Shown piece by piece: positions 24,108-32,004 of a stretch of DNA of 44,789 nt. The notes beneath the pieces were generated by a model. The model saw nothing but the letters and a program-made list of their open reading frames with translations. It searched no databases and was not told the origin of the DNA. The number at the start of each line of letters is the position of its first letter. Within the stretch, counting starts at the first letter, position 1. A program made the position numbers and the translations under genes. Source of the DNA: DATATV01 sp035551355 (GTDB lineage: Bacteria; Actinomycetota; Actinomycetes; Mycobacteriales; Pseudonocardiaceae); assembly GCA_035551355.1 (NCBI GenBank), contig DASZNF010000006.1, positions 1-44,789 of the forward strand, in the 5' to 3' direction.

Positions 24108-25751
24108 ATGGTCACCGATGACGGCCGCCGCGTCGGGTCGTCGCCCCGGCCGGAGATCGCCCTGTCCTGGCAACGATCCCGGCAGAGCGGGCTGGCCCCG
24201 GAACTGTCCCCGAACTGCGTGTCCATCAGCGAGGTGGACCGCGCCAGCCGGCTGATGAGCGCCGGTCAACCCGTGCTGGACGAACTGACCCGGCAGTTGG
24301 AGGGCACCCGGTTCAGCGTGCTGCTGGCCGACCGCGACTGCCGGATCGTCTACCGCTGGTTCGGCGACCCTCGGTTGCAGCGGTCGCTGGAGGACATCGG
24401 CGTGGTGCTCGGCTCGCAGTTCGCCGAGGGCCGGATCGGCACCAACGCGCTGGGCACCCCGTACGAATCGCTGCGCGCGGTGGAGGTGCACGGCGAGGAG
24501 CACTTCGCGGAGGCGTTGAAGCGCTTCAGCTGCTACGGCCACCCCATCCGGCACCCGCTGACCGGCCGGATCGAAGGGGTCCTGGACATCACCACCAGCG
24601 CCGAGCAGGGCAATCCGCTGTTCGGGCCGGTGGTGGCGCGAGCGGTCAACGATGTGCGGCAGCGCATGGTGGAGGGCGCGCGGGCCGCGGAACGCAAGCT
24701 GTTCCTGGCTTTCCAGCAGGCCACCCACCGCCGGTCGGCGGCGGTCGCGGTGCTCGGCGAGGACGTGGTGTTCGCCAACCGCAGCTGCACCGACCAACTC
24801 GGCTCGGCCGATCCGACACTGCTGCGGGCGCTGCTGCCCCGGGTGCCCGAACGCGGCCGGCTGCGTACCGAACTGGCGCTGCCCGAGGGCGCCCGGCTCG
24901 CGGTCACCGCGGAGCGGGTGCCGGGCACCCGGGACGGCACGGTGTTCCAGGTCAACCGGATCGTGCCCAGCGCCATCGCGCCGGTGCCGCGACCGCGAGA
25001 AAACCGGGGCTGCCGCACGGTTTTCGTCATCGGCGAGCCGGGCACCGGGCGGTCGGCCCGGGCCCGCGAGTTCGCCGGTTCCGATCCGGTCACCGTGTTC
25101 GACGCGGCCTCCGCGCTCACCCAGGACCCCCGCGACTGGGCCGCCCGGTTCGTCCGGCACACCGCCCGGGCGGGCAGCGTGGTGCTGGTGGAGGACGTGC
25201 ACCTGCTGCCCGAACGGCTGCGGGCGGTGGTGCGCGAGGCGCTGGCCGGGGGCACCGCGGCCCGGGTGGCGCTGACCGCCTGCCCGGCCGAGCACTCCCC
25301 CGCCGCCGCGCTGGCCGCGCACTGCGGCCGCCGGGTGGAGCTGGCCCCGCTGCGGGCCCGCACCGACGAACTGCCCGCGCTGGCCGAGTCGATGCTGCGC
25401 ACCGAACGCCCGGACCAGCCGATCCGGTTCACCCCGAGGGCGCTGGCCGCGCTGTGCGCCCAGCCCTGGCCGGGCAACCTGCACGAACTGCGCGCGGTGG
25501 TGCGGGAGGTGGCGGCCGCGCCGTGTGCCGGGGTGATCGACACCGAAGCGCTGCCCGCGCGCTACCGAGGCACCGCGCGCACCGACCGGCTGGGCGGGCG
25601 GGAACTGGCCGAACGCAACGCGATCATCACCGCGCTGTCGGCCACCGGAGGCAACAAGCTGCGCGCCGCCAGCCGCCTCGGCGTCAGCCGCACCACCCTG
25701 TACCGGCGGATGCAGGCGCTGGACATCGACGCGGACTGTCCAACTCTGTAA
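24108..25751 (+). CDS. AcoR/MimR-like GAF-AAA-Fis transcriptional regulator
   Basis: A 547-residue regulator resembling enhancer-binding activators. Residues 65-175 form a GAF-type sensor (IGTNALGTPYESLRAVEVHG, ending IEGVLDITT), residues 300-470 a reduced AAA+ domain and 505-540 a Fis-type HTH (GNKLRAASRLGVSRTTLYRRM). The Walker A reads GEPGTGRS (309-316), with Arg315 replacing the catalytic Lys, and the sigma-54 contact motif GAFTGA is absent, so a sigma-54/ATP mechanism is unlikely. Actinobacterial relatives control alcohol, ketone and alkane oxidation genes. The ATG has GGAGG nine bases upstream. It most likely controls the dehydrogenase operon downstream. Confidence 0.85.
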   Translation: MVTDDGRRVGSSPRPEIALSWQRSRQSGLAPELSPNCVSISEVDRASRLMSAGQPVLDELTRQLEGTRFSVLLADRDCRIVYRWFGDPRLQRSLEDIGVVLGSQFAEGRIGTNALGTPYESLRAVEVHGEEHFAEALKRFSCYGHPIRHPLTGRIEGVLDITTSAEQGNPLFGPVVARAVNDVRQRMVEGARAAERKLFLAFQQATHRRSAAVAVLGEDVVFANRSCTDQLGSADPTLLRALLPRVPERGRLRTELALPEGARLAVTAERVPGTRDGTVFQVNRIVPSAIAPVPRPRENRGCRTVFVIGEPGTGRSARAREFAGSDPVTVFDAASALTQDPRDWAARFVRHTARAGSVVLVEDVHLLPERLRAVVREALAGGTAARVALTACPAEHSPAAALAAHCGRRVELAPLRARTDELPALAESMLRTERPDQPIRFTPRALAALCAQPWPGNLHELRAVVREVAAAPCAGVIDTEALPARYRGTARTDRLGGRELAERNAIITALSATGGNKLRAASRLGVSRTTLYRRMQALDIDADCPTL

Positions 25752-25814
25752 CAGTCGACCCCCGGCCGCGCGGCCCAGGATGGCTTCCATCACACCGTAG
25801 TGAGGAGGTCTGCG

Positions 25815-27314
25815 ATGACAGCGACGATGCAGTACCCGGTGCACGCGGCGATACGCGACTTCGTGTCCAGCCCGCGCGATCTGCTGATCGGCGGCGACTG
25901 GGTGCCCGCCGCCTCCGGCCGTACCTTCCCCACCTACGACCCGGCCAACGGCGAACTGCTGTGCGAGGTGGCGCACGGCGAGGCCGAGGACGTGGATCGC
26001 GCGGTGCGCGCGGCCCGCCGGGCGTTCGAGGAAGGCCCGTGGCCGTCGATGAAGCCCAACGAGCGGGAACGGCTGATCTGGCGGATCGGTGACCTGCTCT
26101 CCGAGCGCGCGGAGATCTTCGGCCAGCTGGAAGCCCTGGACAACGGCAAGTCGGCGGGCATCGCGCAGATGGTGGACACCGCGTGGTCGGCCGACATCTT
26201 CCGGTACTACGCGGGCTGGACGACCAAGATCGAGGGCAGCACGGTCAACGTGTCCATGCCGTTCGTGCCCGGCGGCGAGTTCCACGCCTACACGCTGCGC
26301 GAACCGGTCGGCGTGTGCGGGCAGATCGTGCCGTGGAACTTCCCGCTGCTGATGGCCGCGTTCAAGATCGCCCCGGCGCTGGCGGCGGGCAACACCGTGA
26401 TCCTCAAGCCGGCCGAGCAGACCCCGCTGACCGCCCTGCTGCTGGGCGAACTGATCACCGAGGCCGGGATTCCGCCCGGGGTGGTCAACATCGTCACCGG
26501 CTTCGGCGGCGCGGGCGCCGCGCTGGCCGCGCACGAGGGCGTCGACAAGATCGCGTTCACCGGATCGACCGAGGTGGGCCGCAAGATCGTGGCCGCGGCC
26601 GGGGGCAACCTCAAGAAGGTTTCTCTCGAGCTGGGCGGCAAGAGCCCGAACGTGGTGTTCGCCGACGCCGACTTCGACATCGCGGTGCCCGGTTCGGTCA
26701 ACGCCTGGATGTTCAACCACGGCCAGTGCTGCGTGGCCGGCACCCGGCTGTACGTGGAGGACACGATCTTCGACGACTTCACCCAGGCCGTCGCGGACGC
26801 CGCGTCCCAGGTGAAGATCGGGCCCGGTATGGACCCGGCCACCCAGCTCGGGCCGATGGTCTCGCAGGAGCAGTTCGACCGGGTGTCGCGCTACCTGGCC
26901 GAGGGCCTTGCCGACGGGGCGCGGGCGTTGACCGGCGGAAAGCGTTGGGGCACCGAGGGATACTTCATCGAGCCCACCGTTTTCGTTGACGTGCAACCGA
27001 ATTTCAGCGTGGTGCGCGAGGAGATCTTCGGGCCGGTGGTGTCGGCGCTGCCGTTCAACGCCGAGCGGGGCGTTGCGGCCGCGGCCAACGGGAGCGAGTA
27101 CGGCTTGGCCGCCGGGGTGTGGACACGTGACGTGTCCAAGGCGCATCGTGTGGCGAAGTCGTTGAAGGCCGGATCCGTGTGGGTCAACCAGTACAACGGA
27201 TTCGACACCGCGATGCCCTTCGGCGGCTACAAACAGTCCGGCTGGGGCCGGGAGCTCGGCGGCGCGGCGCTGGACCTCTACACCCAGACCAAGGCCGTGA
27301 ACATCGCCCTGTGA
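25815..27314 (+). CDS. NAD(P)-dependent aldehyde dehydrogenase
   Basis: A 499-residue cytosolic enzyme oxidising an aldehyde to the acid. Seen: IVPWNFPLLM with Asn175, the cofactor segment LKPAEQTPLTALLLGELITE, AFTGSTEVGRKI, general base Glu272 in SLELGGKSP and nucleophile Cys306 in GQCCVAG; EEIFGPVVSALPF and the C-terminal MPFGGYKQSGWGRELG. Length is standard. ATG 25815 has GAGGAGG six bases upstream; an ATG at 25800 sits before it. The alcohol dehydrogenase starts 28 bp downstream, giving an alcohol-to-acid pair. Confidence 0.93.
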   Translation: MTATMQYPVHAAIRDFVSSPRDLLIGGDWVPAASGRTFPTYDPANGELLCEVAHGEAEDVDRAVRAARRAFEEGPWPSMKPNERERLIWRIGDLLSERAEIFGQLEALDNGKSAGIAQMVDTAWSADIFRYYAGWTTKIEGSTVNVSMPFVPGGEFHAYTLREPVGVCGQIVPWNFPLLMAAFKIAPALAAGNTVILKPAEQTPLTALLLGELITEAGIPPGVVNIVTGFGGAGAALAAHEGVDKIAFTGSTEVGRKIVAAAGGNLKKVSLELGGKSPNVVFADADFDIAVPGSVNAWMFNHGQCCVAGTRLYVEDTIFDDFTQAVADAASQVKIGPGMDPATQLGPMVSQEQFDRVSRYLAEGLADGARALTGGKRWGTEGYFIEPTVFVDVQPNFSVVREEIFGPVVSALPFNAERGVAAAANGSEYGLAAGVWTRDVSKAHRVAKSLKAGSVWVNQYNGFDTAMPFGGYKQSGWGRELGGAALDLYTQTKAVNIAL

Positions 27315-27342
27315 CACACCGAGAAACAAAGGAGTTTCACGC

Positions 27343-28461
27343 ATGAAGACCAAAGCAGCGGTGGTCTACGAGGTCGGCAAGCCCATCGAGGTCGTGGAAC
27401 TGGACCTGGAAGGCCCCAAAGAGGGCGAGGTGCTGATCCGCTACACCTACGCCGGACTGTGCCACTCCGATGTGCACATCGCGCACGGCGATCTGGAGGC
27501 CCGGCTGCCGATGGTGCTCGGCCACGAGGGCGCGGGCATCATCGAGGAGGTCGGCGTCGGGGTCACCCGGGTCAAGGCCGGCGATCACGTGGTCTGCTCG
27601 TTCATCCCCAACTGCGGCACCTGCCGCTGGTGCGCCACCGGCCAGCAGGCCATCTGCGATATGGGCGCCACCATCCTGGAGGGCTACCTGCCCGGCGAGC
27701 ACTTCCCGTTCAGCGGGCCGGGGCCGGTCAAGGAATACGGCGCGATGTGCATGCTGGGCACGTTCTCCCAGTACGCCACTATCCACCAGAACTCGGTGGT
27801 CAAGGTGGACGACGACCTGCCGCTGGACAAGGCGGTGCTGGTGGGCTGCGGGGTGCCGACCGGCTGGGGTTCGGCGGTCAACGCGGCCGATGTGAAACCG
27901 GGTGAGACGGTCATCGTGTCCGGCGTCGGCGGCATCGGCATCAACGCGGTGCAGGGCGCGCGGTACGCCGGGGCGAAGAACCTGATCGCGGTGGACCCGT
28001 TGGAGAACAAGCGGGAGAAGGCCATGGAGCTGGGCGCCACGCACGCGGTGGCCAGCATCGAGGAGGCCGCCGCCCTGGCCCAGTCGATGACCAACGGCAA
28101 CGGCGCGGACAAGGCGATCGTGACCGCGGGCGTGGTCACCGAGGAGATCGTGACCGGCGCGTTCAACGCCACCGGCAAGGGCGGCACCGTGGTGCTGACC
28201 GGGTTGAACAAGCTGACCGAGCAGAACGTCACACTGCCCGGCACGATCATGACGCTGTTCAAGAAGACCGTGAAGGGCAGCCTGTTCGGCGACTGCAACC
28301 CGACCACGGACATCCCGAAGATCCTCGGGCTGTACCAGAGCGGGGACATCAAGCTGGACGAGCTGATCACCCGCACATACACGCTGGACCAGGTCAACGA
28401 GGGCTACGACGACCTGCTCAACGGCAAGAACGTGCGCGGCGTGCTGGTGCACGAGCACTGA
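27343..28461 (+). CDS. NDMA-dependent-type zinc alcohol dehydrogenase
   Basis: A 372-residue zinc alcohol dehydrogenase. Catalytic zinc ligands Cys40 (AGLCHSDVH) and His61-Glu62 (LGHEGAG) are present, as are the structural zinc Cys residues in CGTCRWCATGQQAIC and the Rossmann motif SGVGGIGINAVQ. MGATILEGYLPGEHFP and the overall length match the NDMA-dependent group, in which NADH stays tightly bound and an external acceptor (mycofactocin in several actinobacteria) regenerates it. No mycofactocin genes are in the window. Its stop overlaps the start of the AAA+ gene (TGATG). Confidence 0.88.
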   Translation: MKTKAAVVYEVGKPIEVVELDLEGPKEGEVLIRYTYAGLCHSDVHIAHGDLEARLPMVLGHEGAGIIEEVGVGVTRVKAGDHVVCSFIPNCGTCRWCATGQQAICDMGATILEGYLPGEHFPFSGPGPVKEYGAMCMLGTFSQYATIHQNSVVKVDDDLPLDKAVLVGCGVPTGWGSAVNAADVKPGETVIVSGVGGIGINAVQGARYAGAKNLIAVDPLENKREKAMELGATHAVASIEEAAALAQSMTNGNGADKAIVTAGVVTEEIVTGAFNATGKGGTVVLTGLNKLTEQNVTLPGTIMTLFKKTVKGSLFGDCNPTTDIPKILGLYQSGDIKLDELITRTYTLDQVNEGYDDLLNGKNVRGVLVHEH

Positions 28462-29411
28462 TGAGCGCAGCGGTGTCCACCCAGGGGCCGGGTTCGCAAC
28501 CCGGCCCCTGGGGCCGGTTCGCCGAGCTGACGCAGGACGTGGTCGGCCGGGTACGGGAGATCGAGTTGCTGGTGGCCGGGTTGGACTGCGGCGCGCACGT
28601 GCTGCTGGAAGGGCCGCCGGGAACCGGGAAGACCACGCTGCTGCGGGCGATCGCGCAGCGCAGCGGGGTGCCGTTCGTGTTCGTGGAAGGAAACGCGGAG
28701 CTGACCCCGGCGCGGCTGCTCGGGCAGTTCGATCCCTCGCAGGTGCTGGCCAAGGGGTACGGACCGGAGACCTTTGTGGACGGTCCACTGGTGGAAGCGT
28801 TGCGGGCCGGGGGTTTGCTGTACGTCGAAGAGGTCAACCGGATTCCCGAAGAGACCATGAACGTACTGATCACGGTGATGTCCGAGGGCGAGTTGCACGT
28901 GCCCCGGCTCGGCGTGGTGCGCGCGGCGGCCGGTTTCCGGTTCGTGGCCGCGATGAACCCGTTCGACGCGGTGGGCACCGCGCGGATCTCGGCGGCGGTG
29001 TACGACCGGGTGTGCCGGATCGTGATGGGTTACCAGGACGCGGGCGAGGAGGCCGACATCGTGGCCCGGCGGGCGCCTTCGGTGCCTGACGCGTGGCGTT
29101 CTTCGGTCGTGGATCTGGTGCGGCGGACGCGATCGCACGCCGATGTGCGGATCGGGTCGTCGGTCCGCGGGGCGATCGACGTGGTGCGGTTGGCGGTGTC
29201 GCTGGCACGGTTGCGGGAGACGGAGCCGACCGAGTGGCATCTCGGGCTGGACGCGGCGCTGGTCGGGTTGTCCGGACGGATCGGGCTGCACGAATCCAGC
29301 GGGCGCAGCGCGGAAGCGGTGATCGAGGAGCTGTATCGGGCGGTGTTCGGCGATCCGCCTTCTTCCGACGATGACTCCGGTGACGGTGGCGACCCGCCGG
29401 GGGAAGCCTGA
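28461..29411 (+). CDS. MoxR/CoxD-type AAA+ ATPase
   Basis: A 316-residue chaperone-like ATPase. Walker A is GPPGTGKT (51-58), Walker B LLYVEEVNR (Glu123-Glu124), followed by RFVAAMNPFDAVGTARIS (sensor 1 region) and an Arg-rich C-terminal lid. MoxR/CoxD proteins act with a vWA partner in enzyme maturation, for example metal-centre assembly in CO dehydrogenase. The gene starts inside the alcohol dehydrogenase stop and is followed by a vWA gene, as expected for such a pair. Its client is not evident; the two dehydrogenases beside it are candidates. Confidence 0.88.
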   Translation: MSAAVSTQGPGSQPGPWGRFAELTQDVVGRVREIELLVAGLDCGAHVLLEGPPGTGKTTLLRAIAQRSGVPFVFVEGNAELTPARLLGQFDPSQVLAKGYGPETFVDGPLVEALRAGGLLYVEEVNRIPEETMNVLITVMSEGELHVPRLGVVRAAAGFRFVAAMNPFDAVGTARISAAVYDRVCRIVMGYQDAGEEADIVARRAPSVPDAWRSSVVDLVRRTRSHADVRIGSSVRGAIDVVRLAVSLARLRETEPTEWHLGLDAALVGLSGRIGLHESSGRSAEAVIEELYRAVFGDPPSSDDDSGDGGDPPGEA

Positions 29412-29515
29412 GCCCGCCACCGGCGGGCAGTTCTGACTCTCCTCGACCCCGGCGCGGTCCGGGCCGGCGCAGTACCCCGCGCGGTGAACTGTCGCGGCAC
29501 GCCAGGTTTTCCGAG

Positions 29516-30340
29516 GTGTCGCCCGAGGTCGGGGTGCTGGACGAGGAGGCGTTCCACGTGGCGTACCAGCACGATCCGGACGCGGCGATGACCATGCTGG
29601 TGGAGATGGGCTCGGCCACCGACGAGCGGTTGCGGGCCGAGGCCCGGCGGCTGGCCCGGCAGCTGGTGCTGGACCTGGCCCGGCATGGCGCGCCCCGGGC
29701 GCGTGGGGTGCGGCGGTTGCGGCGGGGACCGGCCGAGCTCGGCGGCGAGCTGGACCTGGACGCGTCGCTGGGGGCGCTGGTCGAGGCGCGGGCCGGTGGG
29801 CGGTTGCCCGGGGCCGACGAGCTGGTCACCCGGCACTGGGAGAAGCCGGATCTGGCGCTGTGCCTGGTGATCGACACGAGTGGCTCGATGACCGGCGCGC
29901 GACTGGCCGCGGCCGCCCTGACCGCGGCGGCCTGTGCATGGCGGGCGCCGGCCGAACACGCGATCGTGTCGTTCGCCCGGGAGACGCGAACGTTGCGTCC
30001 ACTGTGGTCGGACCGGCCGGCGTCGGCGGTGGTCGACTCGATTCTCACGTTGCGCGGGCACGGGGTGACGGCGTTGACCTCGGCGTTGCAGGCGGCGTCG
30101 GATCAGCTGGCGCGGTCGCGGGCGGCGCGCCGGGTGGTGGTGCTGCTGTCGGACTGCCGGGCCACCGACGAACAGGACCCGGTGCCGGTGGCGCGGCGGA
30201 TGCCCGAACTGGTGATCCTGGCGCCTGCGGATGACTGTGCGCAGGCGGAGGAGCTGGCGCGGCAGAGTGGGGGGCGGTGGGCGCCGTTGTCGGGGGCGGC
30301 GGGGGCGCCTGCGGCGTTGGCGCGGTTGCTGGATCGGTGA
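29516..30340 (+). CDS. CoxE-type vWA domain protein
   Basis: A 274-residue protein with a C-terminal von Willebrand A domain. The MIDAS motif is intact: DTSGS (120-124), Thr in GHGVTALTSAL and Asp in LLSDCRATDEQ. The N-terminal 100 residues are helical and Arg-rich, as in partners of MoxR ATPases. GTG 29516 is the only usual start in the open frame but has a weak ribosome site; the frame is open back to 29384, and similarity to relatives may begin earlier (RHARF just upstream), so the true start could be a rare codon. Confidence 0.82.
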   Translation: MSPEVGVLDEEAFHVAYQHDPDAAMTMLVEMGSATDERLRAEARRLARQLVLDLARHGAPRARGVRRLRRGPAELGGELDLDASLGALVEARAGGRLPGADELVTRHWEKPDLALCLVIDTSGSMTGARLAAAALTAAACAWRAPAEHAIVSFARETRTLRPLWSDRPASAVVDSILTLRGHGVTALTSALQAASDQLARSRAARRVVVLLSDCRATDEQDPVPVARRMPELVILAPADDCAQAEELARQSGGRWAPLSGAAGAPAALARLLDR

Positions 30341-30547
30341 GCGCGGGCGGACGGGGGGCGCGGGCGGCCGGGGCTGGGTGGGCAGCCGTGGGGCGGGCGG
30401 CCGGGACGCGCGGCGGCTGGGGGGCAGCCGGGGCGCACAGGCAGCCGGGGCGCGCGGGCGCAGATGCGTCGGACTGGTCGGCGGGCGGCCGGGGCTCTGA
30501 GGCCAAGGCACGAGGTCGGGGATCTCGGGGCTGGCTAGAGTGGCTGG
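30341..30547. other. G-rich low-complexity intergenic block
   Basis: About 200 bp dominated by GGGCGGCCGGGG and GGGCAGCCG(G/T)GG-like units between the vWA and nucleotidyltransferase genes. No supported gene. The strand asymmetry (G on the plus strand) could allow G-quadruplex or R-loop formation. Confidence 0.55.
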
Positions 30548-31117
30548 GTGGCGGATGTGGCCGGGATCGTGCTGGCGGCCGGGGCTGGGCGGCGGATGGG
30601 CGGGCCGAAGGCGCTGGTCGAGTATCGGGGGCGGCTGCTGATCGAAATCGCGGCGGCCACGTTGCGCGCGGGTGGATGTTCGCCGGTCATCGTGGTGGTG
30701 GGGGCGTCGGGCGATCGGGTGCGGGCCGAGGCCGCATTGCCGGGATGCCTGTTGGTGGACAATCCGGACTGGGCCACCGGGATGGGATCCTCCCTGCGCG
30801 TCGGGCTGGATGCGTTGGCGGACAACGGAAGTAGCGCGGTGATCGTGCTGCCGGTCGATACCCCCGGGGTGAGCGCCGACGCGGTGCGGCGGCTGGCTGA
30901 GCTGGCCGGGCCGGAGGCTCTGGCCCGAGCGTCGTTCGACGGGGCGCCGGGGCATCCGGTGCTGCTGGGGCGGGAACACTGGGCCGGGGCACGGGAATCG
31001 GCCACCGGGGACGCGGGGGCGCGCGATTACCTGCGGGCGCACCGAACCCGGTTGGTGGCCTGCGAGGACATCGCGGACGGGGCCGACCTGGATCGGCCGG
31101 AAGATCTGCTGCGCTGA
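30548..31117 (+). CDS. MocA-like nucleotidyltransferase (molybdopterin cytidylyltransferase type)
   Basis: A 189-residue cytosolic enzyme. The NTP-transferase loop is GIVLAAGAGRRMGGPKAL; later blocks are VDNPDWATGMGSSLRVGLDAL and VIVLPVDTPGVSADAVRRL, with FDGAPGHPVLLGREHW near the end. This pattern matches MocA, which adds CMP to molybdopterin for xanthine-dehydrogenase-family enzymes. It follows the MoxR and vWA genes in the same direction, the set seen with CO dehydrogenase (CoxD, CoxE, MocA), but no molybdoenzyme gene is present. Start GTG 30548 lies after the G-rich block. Related sugar-nucleotide enzymes are less likely. Confidence 0.78.
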   Translation: MADVAGIVLAAGAGRRMGGPKALVEYRGRLLIEIAAATLRAGGCSPVIVVVGASGDRVRAEAALPGCLLVDNPDWATGMGSSLRVGLDALADNGSSAVIVLPVDTPGVSADAVRRLAELAGPEALARASFDGAPGHPVLLGREHWAGARESATGDAGARDYLRAHRTRLVACEDIADGADLDRPEDLLR

Positions 31118-31195
31118 GCCCGGCCACCACACGACGCCGAACCGCTGAGTGCGCCACCCGTGGACGGCATGGACCGGACGGCCGGTCTGCCCTAG

Positions 31196-31211
31196 GTTGG
31201 TATAGACCAAT
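31196..31211. promoter_or_regulatory. Probable DasR operator (dre site)
   Basis: GTTGGTATAGACCAAT is a near-perfect palindrome (TTGGTATAGACCAA core) differing by about one or two bases from the dre consensus of the GntR-family regulator DasR, which controls amino-sugar use and development in actinomycetes. It ends 17 bp before the SIS gene ATG, placing it over the promoter or start region. Confidence 0.7.
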
Positions 31212-31228
31212 CACGGAAAGGGTGGGTA

Positions 31229-31942
31229 ATGACGATCCTCGACTCGACCGGCGCACACCTGGCCAAGGTGGCCGAGCACAACGCGGCCGCACTGGACACC
31301 GCCGCCCAAACGGTGCTGGACTGCGTGCTCGCCGACGGCCTCCTGCTCACCGCGGGCGCCGGGCACTCGCTGGCCGCCGTCGCGGAGACCTTCTACCGCG
31401 CGGGCGGGCTGGCCTGCGTCAAGCCGCTCTACCACCCCGACCTTCTCCCCATGCACGGCGCGATGGCCAGCACCAAGGCCGAGCGGCGCGCCGGGCTCGC
31501 GGCCGAGGTGCTCGGGACACCCGGAGCGGCCGACGTGCTGGTCGTGTTCTCCACCTCGGGCGTGAATCCGTATCCGGTCGAACTGGCCAAGCTGGGACGC
31601 GCGGCCGACCGGCCGGTCATCGGGGTCACCTCGGGGCCGGCCAGTTCGGCGGCTCCGTTGCGGGCCGGGACCCGGGTCGCGGAGACCGCGAGCATCGTGC
31701 TGGACACGCTCGTCCCGCCGGGCGACGCGACCTACCCGGCCGACGAATCGGTAACCGCGCCGGTGTCGACCGTGGTCAACGCCTTCCTCTGGAATCTGCT
31801 GCTCGGCCGGGTCCTCGACCTCGCCACCGACACCGGCGTCACCCTGCCGTTGTGGCGCAGTTCCAACGTTCCCGGCGGCGACGAAGCCAACGCCGGACTG
31901 TTCGCCAGGTTCACTCCACGGGTTCCCGCGTTGCGCGGATAA
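31229..31942 (+). CDS. SIS domain protein (UPF0309-like sugar isomerase family)
   Basis: A 237-residue cytosolic protein with a SIS phosphosugar-binding fold. Seen: LLTAGAGHSLAAVAETFYRAGG, a long loop with PLYHPDLLPMHGAMASTKAE, the SIS signature VFSTSGVNPYPVELA, VIGVTSGPASSAAP and a helical C-terminus. These match the UPF0309 group of SIS proteins. A dre-like operator sits directly upstream, so the substrate is probably linked to N-acetylglucosamine or another amino sugar phosphate. The ATG has GGAAAGGGTGGG-type purines upstream. No sugar transporter or kinase is adjacent. Confidence 0.82.
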   Translation: MTILDSTGAHLAKVAEHNAAALDTAAQTVLDCVLADGLLLTAGAGHSLAAVAETFYRAGGLACVKPLYHPDLLPMHGAMASTKAERRAGLAAEVLGTPGAADVLVVFSTSGVNPYPVELAKLGRAADRPVIGVTSGPASSAAPLRAGTRVAETASIVLDTLVPPGDATYPADESVTAPVSTVVNAFLWNLLLGRVLDLATDTGVTLPLWRSSNVPGGDEANAGLFARFTPRVPALRG

Positions 31943-32004
31943 TCCGCTCAGCCGTTGGGTAGCGTGAGCCCGCGACCGGCCTGGCTACGGCAGAGGGGAG
32001 CACG

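Noticed and set aside
24000..27353. A 1117-codon open frame on the minus strand opposite the regulator and aldehyde dehydrogenase
   Set aside because: Composition is His/Gly/Arg/Gln-rich shadow sequence typical of high-GC antisense frames; the plus strand has clear families with ribosome sites.
25815..31117. A mycofactocin biosynthesis cluster
   Set aside because: The NDMA-type alcohol dehydrogenase suggests mycofactocin use, but none of the mft families (small precursor peptide, radical SAM enzyme, glycosyltransferase) is present here.
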